Positions 11,878 through 23,129 of a stretch of 64,000 nucleotides of DNA are shown one piece after another. The position numbers and the translations under genes were made by a program. The notes beneath the pieces are model-generated. The model saw only the letters and a list, made by a program, of their open reading frames with translations. It ran no database searches and was not told the DNA's origin. Positions within the stretch are counted from its first letter, which is position 1. Each line of letters starts with the position of its first letter. Origin of the DNA: Liquidambar formosana (lineage: Eukaryota > Streptophyta > Magnoliopsida > Saxifragales > Altingiaceae); the NCBI GenBank assembly GCA_039720395.1, contig CM077823.1, forward strand, positions 35,732,371 through 35,796,370, in the 5' to 3' direction.

Positions 11878-12018
11878 GGCCATGTTTGTTTGGCCAGAAC
11901 CATAATCAGAATAAAAATGGAATGAGATTTAATGGTGAGCTGAAATTTAATGGTGAGCAGGCTTGAAATCTTAGTCCATTCTATTTTGATTGCCCCCATT
12001 CCAACCAAACAAATGTGC
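11878..12018. mobile_element. Short MITE at block B left edge
   Basis: Inverted ends GGCCATGTTTGTTTGG and CCAAACAAATGTGCC enclose an ATTCCATT-like interior. The right half is also present at 1-80, cut by the window edge. Confidence 0.6.
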
Positions 12019-12231
12019 CATAACGTTATTTGCCATTTCGTTCATATATAACGCAATTTATTACTAATAAAAATCACAAGCTACATGGGCTAATTTATTG
12101 AATCAAAGTACCTTCCCTTCTTTTTTTTTTTTTGTTGGTGATACAGTCCTATATACAGCATGGTAATTATAGGAAGCCAAAACAACTTATTATTTCCAGA
12201 ACATAGATAATACTCCTTCCGGCCCGGCTAA

Positions 12232-15200
12232 TTACTCTGAAACCTTGAAATGATGGATTTGGATGTTTTCGACATCGAGTTTCTTGAAATTACTGCGCCT
12301 TCTGGTAGCAAAAAACTTTCCCCAATTGTATGGCCTATATTTCGATTGGTTGTGCTCATTAGTCAGTTCTTCCAAGGGCTCAACGATAGCTTGGTGCGCC
12401 GGGTTGAATAAAAATGGAATGGAAAACCTTTCTTTCTCAGAGTTCACCATCACCCTGTGCTCCACACTCTCATACTTGTCATTGCTCCAAACCTGCATAT
12501 AAACATTATCATTCACTAGGTGATATTGGCCAAAAATATAAATTTCCACTGGCCCAATGGTTATTGGAGCTTAGCTCAATGATTAGTTGCTAAAATTGCT
12601 ATACTACCTGAACTCAGGAAAGTAAATTTGAAGTTTTTGAAACTTCTTTTTTTTTCTTTGTTTTTTTTGGCCCTGCTATGAGGAAGGAGGGGAAAAAGTC
12701 ATAGGACCCAGTGGCAGAGCCGAAGAGAGAGGTTGGGGGGGGGGGGGGGGGGGGGGGGGGGGCGCACCGGGGCATGTGCTCCCATTAACTCAAATTTTCA
12801 TTTTTCCTTTTTTTTTTTTTTTTAGGAAATTATCTTTTGATAACTACTTCTCAATATAATGCCAAAAAAAAAAAAAAAAATGAACTTAATAATTATTTTG
12901 AAACGTATATATAATTAATTTGTAATAAGTAGATAAACAATACTCCCTCCGTTTCATCAATAAGTGTCATACTTTCCTTTTTGGGATGTTTCTTTTTTTT
13001 CTAATGTTTTACAAACTTAAGGGTAGAACTAAAATTTCAAAATATATACATTGACGTGAAAGCATTTAAAAGGGTTTTACTAAAAAGTATGGTTTTTCAC
13101 AGGAGACACTTATTATGAAACGGAGGGAGTATCTTTTTTTCTTTCTTCTTTTTTATTTTTTTATTTTTTTTTATATATTGGGAAGTGATTACCAAAAGGT
13201 AATTTTTCTAAAGGATGCTCTCGAGAGCTTTGAGTTCTCATTTCACAGAATGACGGCACAATACCCCCATTAGAGATAACTTCTGGCTCTGTCCCTGATA
13301 GGACCGCACATCAGAATGACTTAAAAACGGAAGTTTTTGAAAGATACCTGAATGATATCGCCAACATTGATGATATAAGTATCTGGGGTAGGTTTAACTC
13401 GAATCCACTCTCCATCTGTTTTCCTCTTCACTTCCAATCCCCCTACATCATCCTGAGCAAGGACGGTTAAGGCACCGGCATCCTTGTGTCGACCGAGACC
13501 CAGAGCAAGGTGGGGGACAGGGCAAGGGGGATAGTGATTGAGCCTGATAAAGCTAGTGTTGTCTTTGAAGAAGCCATTCAACCGATTTGCTGCCAGGCCT
13601 AAGCTCAAACAGATGAGTTCCAACAACTTGTAAGACAGTTTTTGGGTTTCTCTAGCATATTCTTCGCATGCCTCCCTGGTTAAGGCAGTCCATTAGATCA
13701 CATAAACCAAGTTCCAAAATCACTTAGGCCAAAATATGCAAAGAATATAAATTCAAGGTAGCAAAATTAATATTACTCGAAATTAGATTACAACTTTCAA
13801 ACATATATTTGATGCAAAGAACAACATGCTAAGGTACAATTTCAAATTTTCGCCCCCAATAGTCTAAGTTATTAAATAAAAGATGCAAACAAATATATAA
13901 AAGTAATCATGTTAAATTTTATTAGATTACTACTCATCTTATATGTATCTCTAATATTCCATCATTTACACTCTTGTCGTCACTCTAGAGTAGTCATCCC
14001 CAAAACCTATCGTTATGTGTGATGTAGACCCATGGGCCATAATCACAATAAAGATCTTTACAAAATTACAAAATGTCAAAAGACAACAGAGAGTGCTAAA
14101 ATACGACTAGTATTTGTGTCGTTGGTTTTCCACTTTACGCATGTAGCCCACCTCATGCCATGCATATGATACATCACAAGATAATCCCGTATGTATTTGA
14201 AGTGGATTTTACCTTTGTAGCCCAAAGAAGATTTTGCCTTAACCTAAGGCTTTAACCTTGACTTTATCCTAGCCTAGGCGAATTTTAATTATTGACTCTG
14301 CTCTTGAATGGAATGAAATGAGAATGAAATGAGAATAGACATTCCATCCCAAAGTTTTGTCAGTGACATGGGAATGGAATGAAAAAGTATAGGTGAGACT
14401 CATTTTACTTCTTGAAAGTGGGAATAGCCATTCCTTTTGGATTAAGAAGAAATGGCTATTCTCTCATTGGAAGGAATAGAGTCCCACAAGGGAATAGTCA
14501 TTCCATTTCATTATCTTATGCAACCAAATACCTACTTGTTTTTAAAGAATAGAACTACCATTCCATTCCCACCCTCTTTCTCTCATAACAAATATAGCCT
14601 AACGTTATGTTTGGATAAGGAATTTTTAAGTGGAATTTGTTTTTGTGATAGAATTTGTAAATTTTTTATAAAGATGAGATGGACAAAATTTTTGTAAAAA
14701 TTTTACAAATTCCATCTTAAAAGCAAATTCCACTTAGAAATTTTTTATCCAAACATAGCATAAATGAATTCATTTGGAAATTCCAAATTTCTAACACGTG
14801 ACCTACATGTCAAGCACGTGTCTTTGGATCCATACGTGTCTTTGTGAGACCCGCCATGCTAATCCAAACTCTAAACAAAATTAATTACCTTAATTCAGAA
14901 GGGTACTCAGGCCACTGATTGATCAGCTCCCTCACTTCCTCATCATCTGCTTCATGCGAAGCCGGGATCACCGTCGGATTATTCACCATGAAATCAAACA
15001 CCTCTTTCCAATCCCTCACGTTCTTCGTCAGCTCCGTATCAAAATAACCCAACGGGTTCTCCTCGTCTCTCCTCACCTTCCTCTTCTCCTCGGTCGGCTG
15101 GGCAAAGAATTCCCTCGCCGCCCTCTCAATTCTCCGTCGAACCTCCGTCGGCACGCCGTGGTTGATCACTTGGAAGAAACCCCATTCTTTGCACGCATGG

Positions 15201-15349
15201 CCTATCTCGGCTACGAGGCCGGCAATGACATTAGGGTCGGAGGAGTTTATCAACGAAAGGTCGATGACCGGAATACCTTCGGCTTCGATGATGGTGGGTT
15301 TGGGTCTGTGCTCGATGGCTTGGATGAAGGCTGGATCGACTTCTCCCAT
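12232..15349 (-). CDS. 2-oxoglutarate/Fe(II) dioxygenase 2, intact
   Basis: Complete three-exon gene of the At3g19000/At3g19010-like 2OGD family. Exons are 14889-15349, 13348-13675 and 12232-12492, with GT-AG borders and a spliced length of 1050 bp encoding 349 aa, close to the usual 350. Residues 1-154 form the DIOX_N part (WGFFQVINHG). Exon 2 has NHYPPCPVP and the iron ligands His217 and Asp219; exon 3 has His275 and the 2OG-binding Arg285 and Ser287, then KYRPYNWGKFF and a C-terminal VSE. The start is fixed by the MGEVDPAFIQ opening shared by three copies. It is the best-preserved member of its duplicated pair. Expected to hydroxylate, demethylate or desaturate a small molecule in the cytosol; substrate unknown. 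Intron 1 near exon 1 has two CACGTG boxes, as in 2OGD-1. Confidence 0.92.
12709..13297. mobile_element. hAT-like element in 2OGD-2 intron 2
   Basis: Perfect 8-bp direct repeats ATAGGACC (12701-12708 and 13298-13305) flank inverted ends CAGTGGCAGAGCCGAAG and CTTCTGGCTCTGTCCCTG. It includes a long poly-G tract and a nested Stowaway MITE (12943-13129). Orthologous to 773-1139. Confidence 0.85.
12943..13129. mobile_element. Stowaway (Tc1/mariner) MITE nested in the hAT element
   Basis: Inverted ends CTCCCTCCGTTTCAT and ATGAAACGGAGGGAG, with TA at both flanks (12941-12942 and 13130-13131). Block A has an uninterrupted site at about 1000 (AAAATATCTTTTTT), so this insertion is younger than the segmental duplication. 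Confidence 0.92.
14605..14757. mobile_element. Hairpin MITE in 2OGD-2 intron 1
   Basis: Near-complete palindrome with arms of about 70 bp: TATGTTTGGATAAG at the left and TTATCCAAACATA at the right, with AAGTGGAATTTG and CAAATTCCACTT inside. It is absent from block A. Confidence 0.75.
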
Positions 15350-15416
15350 GGTGGATGCAGTGACTAGGAGGGGTTAGAAATGGTGATTTTGAGACGAAAG
15401 GTGGTGGGAGCTATGG

Positions 15417-15425
15417 CTTTATATA
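15417..15425 (-). promoter_or_regulatory. TATA box of 2OGD-2
   Basis: TATATAAAG on the minus strand, 68 bp upstream of the ATG at 15349, identical in sequence and spacing to that of 2OGD-1. Confidence 0.6.
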
Positions 15426-17573
15426 GTGTTGAGTATGAGTGAATTTACATTGAACGTGGACGGTTTTTGATAAGATGTTCGGACGAGGTGAGTGGGTAAT
15501 TCTAGTACGATTCTTTTTTTGGAAGGTTGTGGCCTTTGGGATTGGCGGTTTTAAATTAGAGAAAAACTATTACGAGGGCCGCCAGGCCCTTTTTCCCTTA
15601 CTTATTTATTTAATTATTGTCCTTCAACATCTGGGAGAGTCAAGAAGTACTCATTAAGTTAGCACCCTTAACCTTCGGTATCGCATGTGTTCAAGTTTCT
15701 ATATATTATTAAATATAAAAAAATGAATATAATAAAAAAAGATAAAAAAATTGGTATAAGTAACTTATAAATATCACTATCCAATTAATAGAATAAAGCC
15801 AATTTAAAGAAAACTAATGTAGGTGACTTATATAGGTAGGGCCTACACCAATTAATAAACAAAGAAAACTAGTGTAGGCCCTACATATTATTACGAGGGC
15901 TTGACAGCCCTTGTAATTAGTCATCTGATTTACAAAAAGGGTTGGTACAAGTTTTTTATTTTTATTTTTTATCAATAGGTTGGTACAAATTTTAATTAAG
16001 AATGAATAGTGATCTTATTGGAATTTCTAAAATTAGTTGAAATTTTAATTGACGAGGGTGTTCTTATTGGTATTTTAGAAATTAGTTAGATCAAAGATTT
16101 GAATAATATTATGACCAAAAAAAAAAAAAAAAATCTTAGATGGGTAGGTTAATGGTTCTTACTACTTATACTGTCTCAAGAAGCAATCTACAATTAGACT
16201 TCAATTTTTTATCAATAAATTTTATCTTAGCCAATAACTTACAAGGAATGGATAATGGCCTTATCTATAAAATATCATGTGATTTAATCAAGGAAAATTT
16301 TAAAAGCTAATGTTGTTATCTTTGGCTAATAATGTATTAATGATGAGTTTGTAACTAACTAAAATAGTTTGCTTATTTTAACAGGATTGAAACAAAAGGA
16401 TAAGCATAAGCAGGTATGGAATTAGAATTTCTTGTTTGAGATAACCACTTAAGTACTAATATATATATACAAGCATAATGTATGAGTTCAAGTATAAAAA
16501 TGTATCGTTTGGGGGTAAAGAATTAAATTTGGAAGTGTTAGTGTACCACTTTATAGAATTAAACATATTTTAAAGAGTTTAAAATATTTTTGGGGCTGCT
16601 ATAGCCGACCCACAAGACTATATGTAGGCCCGTCCTTGAGCATAAGAATATGTGTGGATTGAAAAAATAAATAAATAAATAAATAAAGAAAAAAGAAAAA
16701 AATGTGTTAATTAAAGAAGGATAAAACCACCACTTGAGAAAATTAAATTGAAAATGATGTTTGATTTGCCTAATCTTTTACTAGTTTTACTTGTCATGCC
16801 TGTGACGTGCAAGACTTGTCCATCTATGGCAACCGACTTCCCGAGGTTCTTTACTTGCGTCACTGCATGCCTAATGCTCTAATGCACCCAAAACTTTCCT
16901 CCTCATATGTACTTTAGCAAATGAGCATAACCCTACCACCAAGCCCCTGTGCCCAAAAAAAGGAAAAAATGAATCCAACGGCTAGATTGCCATCCTCTTT
17001 TCCCTTTTTATGAAGTGAGCAGAGAGGCCAAAAGCCCATGGAATGGAAAAAAGCAAAGAAATCAATTGAAACAACTGCTCTCATCCTGTTGACTGAGCCT
17101 CCCGATGGGCTAGGGACGATAATTCTGAAGGACCTTGTGTTGGCATGGACTCCTTGCACAGCTATTTCCACCCAAAACCAATGCATATTTTTATGCTGGG
17201 AGTCCTCTGCACAAAGTCCAATTCTGAGATACAACTCTACCATGGAAAGTGTCCGAAGTACAGATGCAATTGGTGTTCAAAAGAGCCCATGCATTCTTGC
17301 GATCTGATGGGGTGGATTGGTTCGATGACAATGGTTCATAACACCCTTTTACAGATTCTACATGAAATCATTTGTCAAATGTAATGCAACTTGCTAGCAA
17401 AAGAGCATAGAACGGTCTCCCCTTAAAATGGGGTGGCAATAGACCGGATCCAGTTTGTGTCAGCCCATTATAAAACAGAGGTACCCAACAAGAACCCAGC
17501 TCATTTGTTGATTGGATTGGCGATTTCTAGCCCAAGGGACAGGCTTCATGCTCAAAACAATGATTTTGCCGCA
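15426..17573. other. Region between 2OGD-2 and 2OGD-3, no gene seen
   Basis: Colinear with 2668-5404. It holds the 228-bp hAT MITE (16411-16638) and the conserved block at 16856-16877. Small ORFs at 16914-17384 are not conserved in reading frame with block A. Confidence 0.6.
16411..16638. mobile_element. hAT-like MITE, 228 bp
   Basis: Perfect 8-bp direct repeats AGCATAAG (16403-16410 and 16639-16646) flank CAGGTATGGAATTAG and GGCCCGTCCTTG ends. Block A keeps the right end and right repeat (to 3864), but its left end is altered. Confidence 0.75.
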
Positions 17574-17826
17574 GGTCCGGCTATTTCCACCTTTCAATTT
17601 TACTTGCACCCCCATTTATTTTAGGTTTTTAAAGTTTTATAAAAAAATAAAGGGTTTATGTAAAAATTGGCTGTGAGGTTTTTTGGTTATTTATAATCTC
17701 TGTTTACTTTTTAGCGAAAAAGTTACAACCAGTTTTCTTAAAAACCCTTTATGTTTTTGTAAAATCTTAAAAGACGAGATTAAGTAGGGGATACAAATAA
17801 AATTGAAGAGCAGCAATAGCCGGACC
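17574..17826. mobile_element. MITE, block B copy of 5405-5655
   Basis: Ends GGTCCGGCTATTTCC and AATAGCCGGACC. Same position relative to the following 2OGD exon as in block A, so it predates the duplication. Confidence 0.7.
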
Positions 17827-18044
17827 CTCCCCCTCAACCTCTATTTCATTCATGGGAAGGCCCACATAAAATTACATTCTGCTTATATAGGACATATATT
17901 GAAGCAAATTACATAATGTTTATTCAAAGTTTTGCTACATCCCTAGCTATATGAACCATCTATTCCCAACGAGGTAATTACAGGAAGCTTAAACAACTTA
18001 TTACTTAAAGTAAACAGATAATACTCCTTCTAGCCCAATTACTC

Positions 18045-20248
18045 CTACACCCTGAAATGAGAAATCTGGATGTTTTCGACATCAAGCTTCGTGAAATTAC
18101 TGCGCTTTCTGTTAGCAAAAAACTTTCCATAGTTGTATGGCCTATATTTGGCAGGGTTTTGCTCATTAATCAGCTCTTCTAAGGGCTCCACTATGGTGTA
18201 GTGTGCCGGGTTGAAGAAAAATGGGATGGAGAACCTTTCCTTCTCAGAGTTCACCGCCACCCTGTGCTCCACACTCTCATACTTCTCATTGCTCCAAACC
18301 TATATAAACATCCCAATTCACAAAAGTGAAACTTCTGATTAAGTACAAAATGCTATCGCTTTTATCAAAAAAAAAAAAAAAAAAAAAAAAGAGTATGCAA
18401 TGGTTGGAGATATTAATGCTGTAGATTGCTTACTATAATAATAGATTGAATTTTTTTCATTTTCTCATGGGCTTCCAATGTGCCAAAGATTTCTAAGTTG
18501 GTGGTACTATTATTCATAGGTCATGTATATATTTGAGTAATTTCCTCTCCATCACTAGATTTTCTTCTAGCTAGAAGACTGGCCCATCTGAATGGTCCTA
18601 TTTTTGGTGTCGTGTAATACTATTATGACTTCTTCTTTTTTCTTTTTTTTTTGGTATGTGTGAAAATGATAAAAAGAGGGTAACTGATTGTGGCAACTTT
18701 ACTTGGGCGTAATCATAATAGCATCCTACCCGTTAAGGAACTACCGACAGGAGAAGCCTAGACAGGTCTACAAAGTGGGGAAACTACAGGTGCTCCTTCA
18801 AGTCGGTAAAGCTATAGCGTAATCTCAACCTGCACTAAAGATTAGTGGCTCCAGTGCATGAGCATGACCATCAATAAAGTCAATCTCTTGTTGTCTTGCT
18901 TTGAAATTTTGTGTCAAATGGTGCTTTCAAATAAATTTATTTTTGTCATGCATTTGTTTGAAATATAGTACAGTTTGGACTACTTGGCCAATTATAAACT
19001 GCTACCATTGCTAAACAATATGAAAAATTAGCAAACTAAATTCGAAGCTTTCGAAACGTACCTGAAAAATATCACCAACATTGATGATAAAGGCATCCGG
19101 GGTGGGTTTGACTCGAATCCACTCTCCATCTGTTTTTCGCTTCACTTCCAGTCCTCCAACATCATCTTGAGAAAGGACAGTTAAGGCACCCCCATCTTTG
19201 TGTCGACCAACACCTAGAGCAAGCTGGGGAACAGGGCAGGGGGGATAGTGATTGAGCCGGCCATAGCTATTTTGGTCTTTAAAGAAGCCAGACAATCGAT
19301 TCGCTGCCAAGCCTAAGCTCAGGCTGATAAGTTCCAACAACTTGTAAGAGAATTTCTCCAGTTCTTGTGCATATTCTTGGCATGCCTCCCTGTTTTGAGG
19401 GAACCCCATTAGATCACATAAACCAAGTTCCATCTATTTAGGCCAAAAAATTGTCCTCACATTACAAAAAACTCATGTCATCAAGTGGGAAAAAAAAAAC
19501 CAGAGGGATAGCTCAGTTGGCAAGCGATTGGAAGTGGAGATCCTGAAATCCGCTCTTGCTAAACCATTTTGGGGCCACCTACACAGGTTTCATGATTCTC
19601 ATAGGCCTTAGACTTACCTGATTTATATGGGTTGTGAGGTCTTACATGGACCCAGGTTTGCGGCTCTCGTCATTAAAAAAAAAAGTGAGAAAAAGTTGTC
19701 GAATTTTTCAATTCGAGGTTAGGATTTATGCCTGCAATATTTCCATGGTTCAATTTTGAATTGTACACCCAAACAGCCCAGAATTACCTCAATTCAGGAG
19801 GGTACTCAGGCCACTGATTCATCAACTTCTTCACTTCCTTGTCATCAGCTTCAACCGAAACCGGAATCACCATCGGCTCCTTAACAGCAAAATCAAACAC
19901 CCTTTTCCAATCCCTTACGTTCTTCGTAAGCTCACTATCAGAATAACCCAAAGGATTCACCTCATTTTTCCTCACCTTCCATATCTCCTCCGTCGACTGA
20001 GCAAAGAATTTCCTCGCCGCCGTCTCAATTTCGCGGCGAATATCCGTCGGCACGCCATGGTTGATCACTTGGAAAAAACCCCAGTCCTTGCACGCATGGC
20101 CTATCTCGGCGACGAGGCCGGCGGTGTCATTAGGGTCGGGAGAGTTTATCGAAGAAAGATCGATGACGGGGATGCCTTGGGCTTCGATGATGGTGGGTTT
20201 GGGTCTGTGTTCAATGGCTTGAATGAAGGCTGGATCAACTTCTCCCAT
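18045..20248 (-). CDS. 2-oxoglutarate/Fe(II) dioxygenase 3, intact
   Basis: Exons 19788-20248, 19062-19389 and 18045-18299 splice to 1044 bp, encoding 347 aa, with GT-AG borders at the same places as the other copies. Iron ligands are His217 and Asp219 (GRHKDGGALT) and His275 (EHRV); the 2OG-binding Arg285-Phe-Ser287 is present. It ends two residues earlier than 2OGD-2 (HFRV then stop). It diverges from copies 1 and 2 mostly in exon 1 (KRVFDFAVKEP region), so substrate preference may differ. Its duplicated partner in block A survives only as the orphan exon at 5891-6132. Intron 1 contains a SINE. No clear TATA box is visible, and a MULE lies about 0.2 kb upstream. Confidence 0.92.
19501..19684 (+). 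mobile_element. tRNA-derived SINE in 2OGD-3 intron 1
   Basis: Begins with a tRNA-like head (GGGATAGCTCAGTTGG, a good pol III A box) with a weaker B box about 40 bp on, and ends in a poly-A run. Possible imperfect target duplications are AAGTGGGAAAA and AAGTGAGAAAA. There is no cloverleaf, so it is not a tRNA gene. Confidence 0.6.
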
Positions 20249-20442
20249 GTTTGATGCAGTAGGACACTAGGACATAAGGTAGAGTGAAGACAGTTTTATT
20301 CAGGGCAAGTGTGAGATTGAACTTACAGTGAACCTGGACGGTTTTTGATAACAAGTTAAGGAGGAAAGTCGGCAAATCTAGTACGGGTTTTATTCGGGGA
20401 AGTTTTGTCATTTTTTTATTCATCATTTATCTCTTTATTTAA

Positions 20443-22073
20443 GGGTAAAATACATTTACATCCCCTGTGTTTACTGATTATTACACTGATACCCTTATAG
20501 TATCTAAAAATACACTGTCCTCCCTTATCAGAACGGCTAAGTTAATGGGGTTAACAAAAACACGAAATGACAATTTTACCCTTTAGTAAAACCTAGAGTT
20601 TTCTAGATTGAGTTGATGACCTGTTTCAGGTTTTGCTTCGGATCGTCTGACATCACCGTCCATGCTGCCGTTTCGTTGCTCTAAGGGACCATTATACCGT
20701 TCCTGACACTCCCACCGATCACTGATGCTGTGTTTTGTGATGAATCCATTGTTTTCGCTGTGCTCCTCCCTGTTTATCGATTGGGTAGGGACGGATTGAT
20801 TCCATGAATTGGGCAGATTGAACAAACCCAAAAAAAAAAAAGCACGAAGAAGAAGAAGTGAAGAAGCAGCAGCTGTGCTCTGGCTATACCCCTTTTTTTC
20901 CAACAAAAAAACCCCAAGAGGAGTAGATTGAAAAAAATAAAAAAAAAAAAGAGAAGAAGAAGAAGAAGAAGAAGAAGAAGAGAAGCAGCAGCAGTAGGAA
21001 GAGGAGGGACCGGGAAGCTTTCGCTGTCGATCTCCATCGGAGATGCACAGCTATCGTAGATTTGCGTCGGAGAGAGAATTACAGAGACATTGACGGCTTA
21101 CATTATATGCCTCTCGGGCTATCGCTAGAGAAGAAGAAGAAGGTCTCCTCCACCAATTCTACGTCTCCATCTCTTCCTTCAATGTCACTTCTCAGCTACC
21201 TCTCCTCTAATGCCTCTATCTCCTTCCAAACCCTAGCTTCTTTGATTCATTACACACACACACACACACACACATATATACACACACACACATATATAGA
21301 TATGCACATACTGATTTTTTTGTTGGAAAAAAAGGGGTATAGTTGGAGCCTGTGACTTTATTGGAAAAAAAAGGGGTATGGTTGGAGCCTGTGATATGTT
21401 GCCGGTGGCAGCCATGAGTGCTGCAACTGCTTCTCTTCTTCTTCTTTGTGCCTTTTTTTTTTTTTTTTTTTTTGCTTTGTTCAATCTACTCCTCTTGGGG
21501 TTTTTTTGTTGGAAAAAAAAGGGATATGGCCGGAGCCTGTGACAGGTCGCCGGTGGTAGTCATGAGTGCTGCTGCTGCTACTGCTTCTCTTCTTCTTCTT
21601 CGTGCCCTTTTTTTTTCTTTTTTTTTTTTTTTTTTTTTTTTGCTTTGTTCAATCTGTTCCTATTGAGAAATAGGTATTTGGGTATGGATTTTGAGATGGA
21701 GACATGGATTGCTGCCATGGAGGAGTTCTTGGTTGCCTTGGCTCTTTTTCGTTGATGGAATAGATCTGGTTTTGGGGTGCTCCAGCAACAAACCGCTATC
21801 CCACCCTCCCTTTGCACCCATGAATGCTAATGATGCCAAACGCCATCGTTTTGGCTTCACTCGTTTTGGCTTCACTAAGGCTAAAATGGGTATTTTCAGC
21901 TCATTTTTACATGACATCAGCAACCAACGTTAACGCCTCCCAACGGCTGATTAACGGATCAGGAAAAGTGTAGATTATTTTCCAAAGTAAGGGAGGGCAG
22001 TGTATTTTCAGAAAGGATAAAGGGGTGTCAGTGTAATAGTCAGTAAACACAAGGGGTCTAAATGTATTTACCC
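20443..22073. mobile_element. Mutator-like element (possible Pack-MULE), 1631 bp
   Basis: Perfect 9-bp target duplication TTTATTTAA (20434-20442 and 22074-22082) flanks inverted ends of about 90 bp starting GGGTAAA (shared blocks TGTGTTTACTGA, TATTACACTGA, AAAATACACTG, CCTCCCTTA). No transposase. The interior has GAA/CTT-rich and CA microsatellites and three or more copies of a TTGGAAAAAAAGGGGTATGG-like unit. ORFs inside (for example 20583-20906 and 21660-21923 minus) could be captured host fragments but match no family I recognise. Confidence 0.85.
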
Positions 22074-22370
22074 TTTATTTAATTGTTTAGAAGTTTTGCT
22101 ATGCCAACCATAGCCCATCATCCCTCATATGTGACACTTTTAAAAAAAAGAGAGTTTTGCTCACTATTGGTGGGTGGTCAAAGGGAACATAGTTTGATTA
22201 AAACTTCTTTTTTTGTTTTTTAGACATTATAAAAAATTTCATTATTATTCAAAATAATTGGTTAAAATAGAATTTATAGAGTAACTAAAATTATTCAATA
22301 GAACTGATTTTTTGAGAATATAACAAATTTAATAAAAAGATAGGATTCACTCTTTGACCTGTCTCGATTA

Positions 22371-22627
22371 CTCCCTCCGTTTCATAATAAGTGTCCATTC
22401 CTTTTTGGAATGTTTCAAAATAAGTGTCCCATTTCAAAAGTCAATGGAACTTTTTTACTTATTTCCTAAAATACCCTTAAAAAAGTTTTCTTTCTTTTTC
22501 TAATGTTTTCCAAACTTGAGGACAAAATTGGAATTTCAAAATATATGCATTGATGTGAAAGCATTTAAAAGGGTTTAATTGAAAAGCGTATTTTTTCAAG
22601 GGGACACTTATTATGAAACGGAGGGAG
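22371..22627. mobile_element. Stowaway MITE
   Basis: Inverted ends CTCCCTCCGTTTCATAATAA and TTATTATGAAACGGAGGGAG, with TA at the left flank. Internal sequence (TTTCTAATGTTTTCCAAACTT) matches the copy at 12943-13129. 22628-23129 holds nothing recognisable. Confidence 0.9.
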
Positions 22628-23129
22628 TGTATTTTAGTGATAATGGAGCCCAATAATGTGGAGGCCGGGGACATGTAATTAGAAGGTTTATTTCAAAAGT
22701 TCATAAACTCATTATGGATTCTATGTTAGATCATGTAATTAGTAATGTAATGAGAAAAACTTATATATAATTGTGATACGGCACAATATATTACACTAAA
22801 GAGTTACCCATGAATGCCTACAACCGCAACCAAAGAAGGTGTCTAGGAAAAAGACAAAAACGCTTCTTAAATGGGTTGGATCCAACAAAAACCCGACTTG
22901 TTTATTAACAGGGGATGGCGATGTCAAGCCCTAAGGGACATGCCTCATAGTACCCCCCACAAAAAAAACCCACTAGTATTATGACTATTCAAATTTTTGC
23001 TGCATCCCTATATGGACCAAACCATGTTTCCATAGTTTCTTCCATCTATAACACAACAAAAATGTTTATTACAACAAGCTGAAGCAACTTATTATTTATA
23101 GCACATAGAAGGTAACATTCCTAGAACAA

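Larger units (their letters stand above)
11921..18286. repeat. Segmental duplication, block B
   Basis: Counterpart of 1-6132, colinear through 2OGD-2, its upstream DNA and exon 3 of 2OGD-3. It is longer because of the Stowaway insertion in intron 2 and extra DNA of about 0.6 kb in intron 1 of 2OGD-2 (about 14110-14760). Confidence 0.9.

Noticed and set aside
19503..19560. tRNA gene
   Set aside because: A good A box but no cloverleaf, a poor B box and a poly-A tail; it fits a SINE head.
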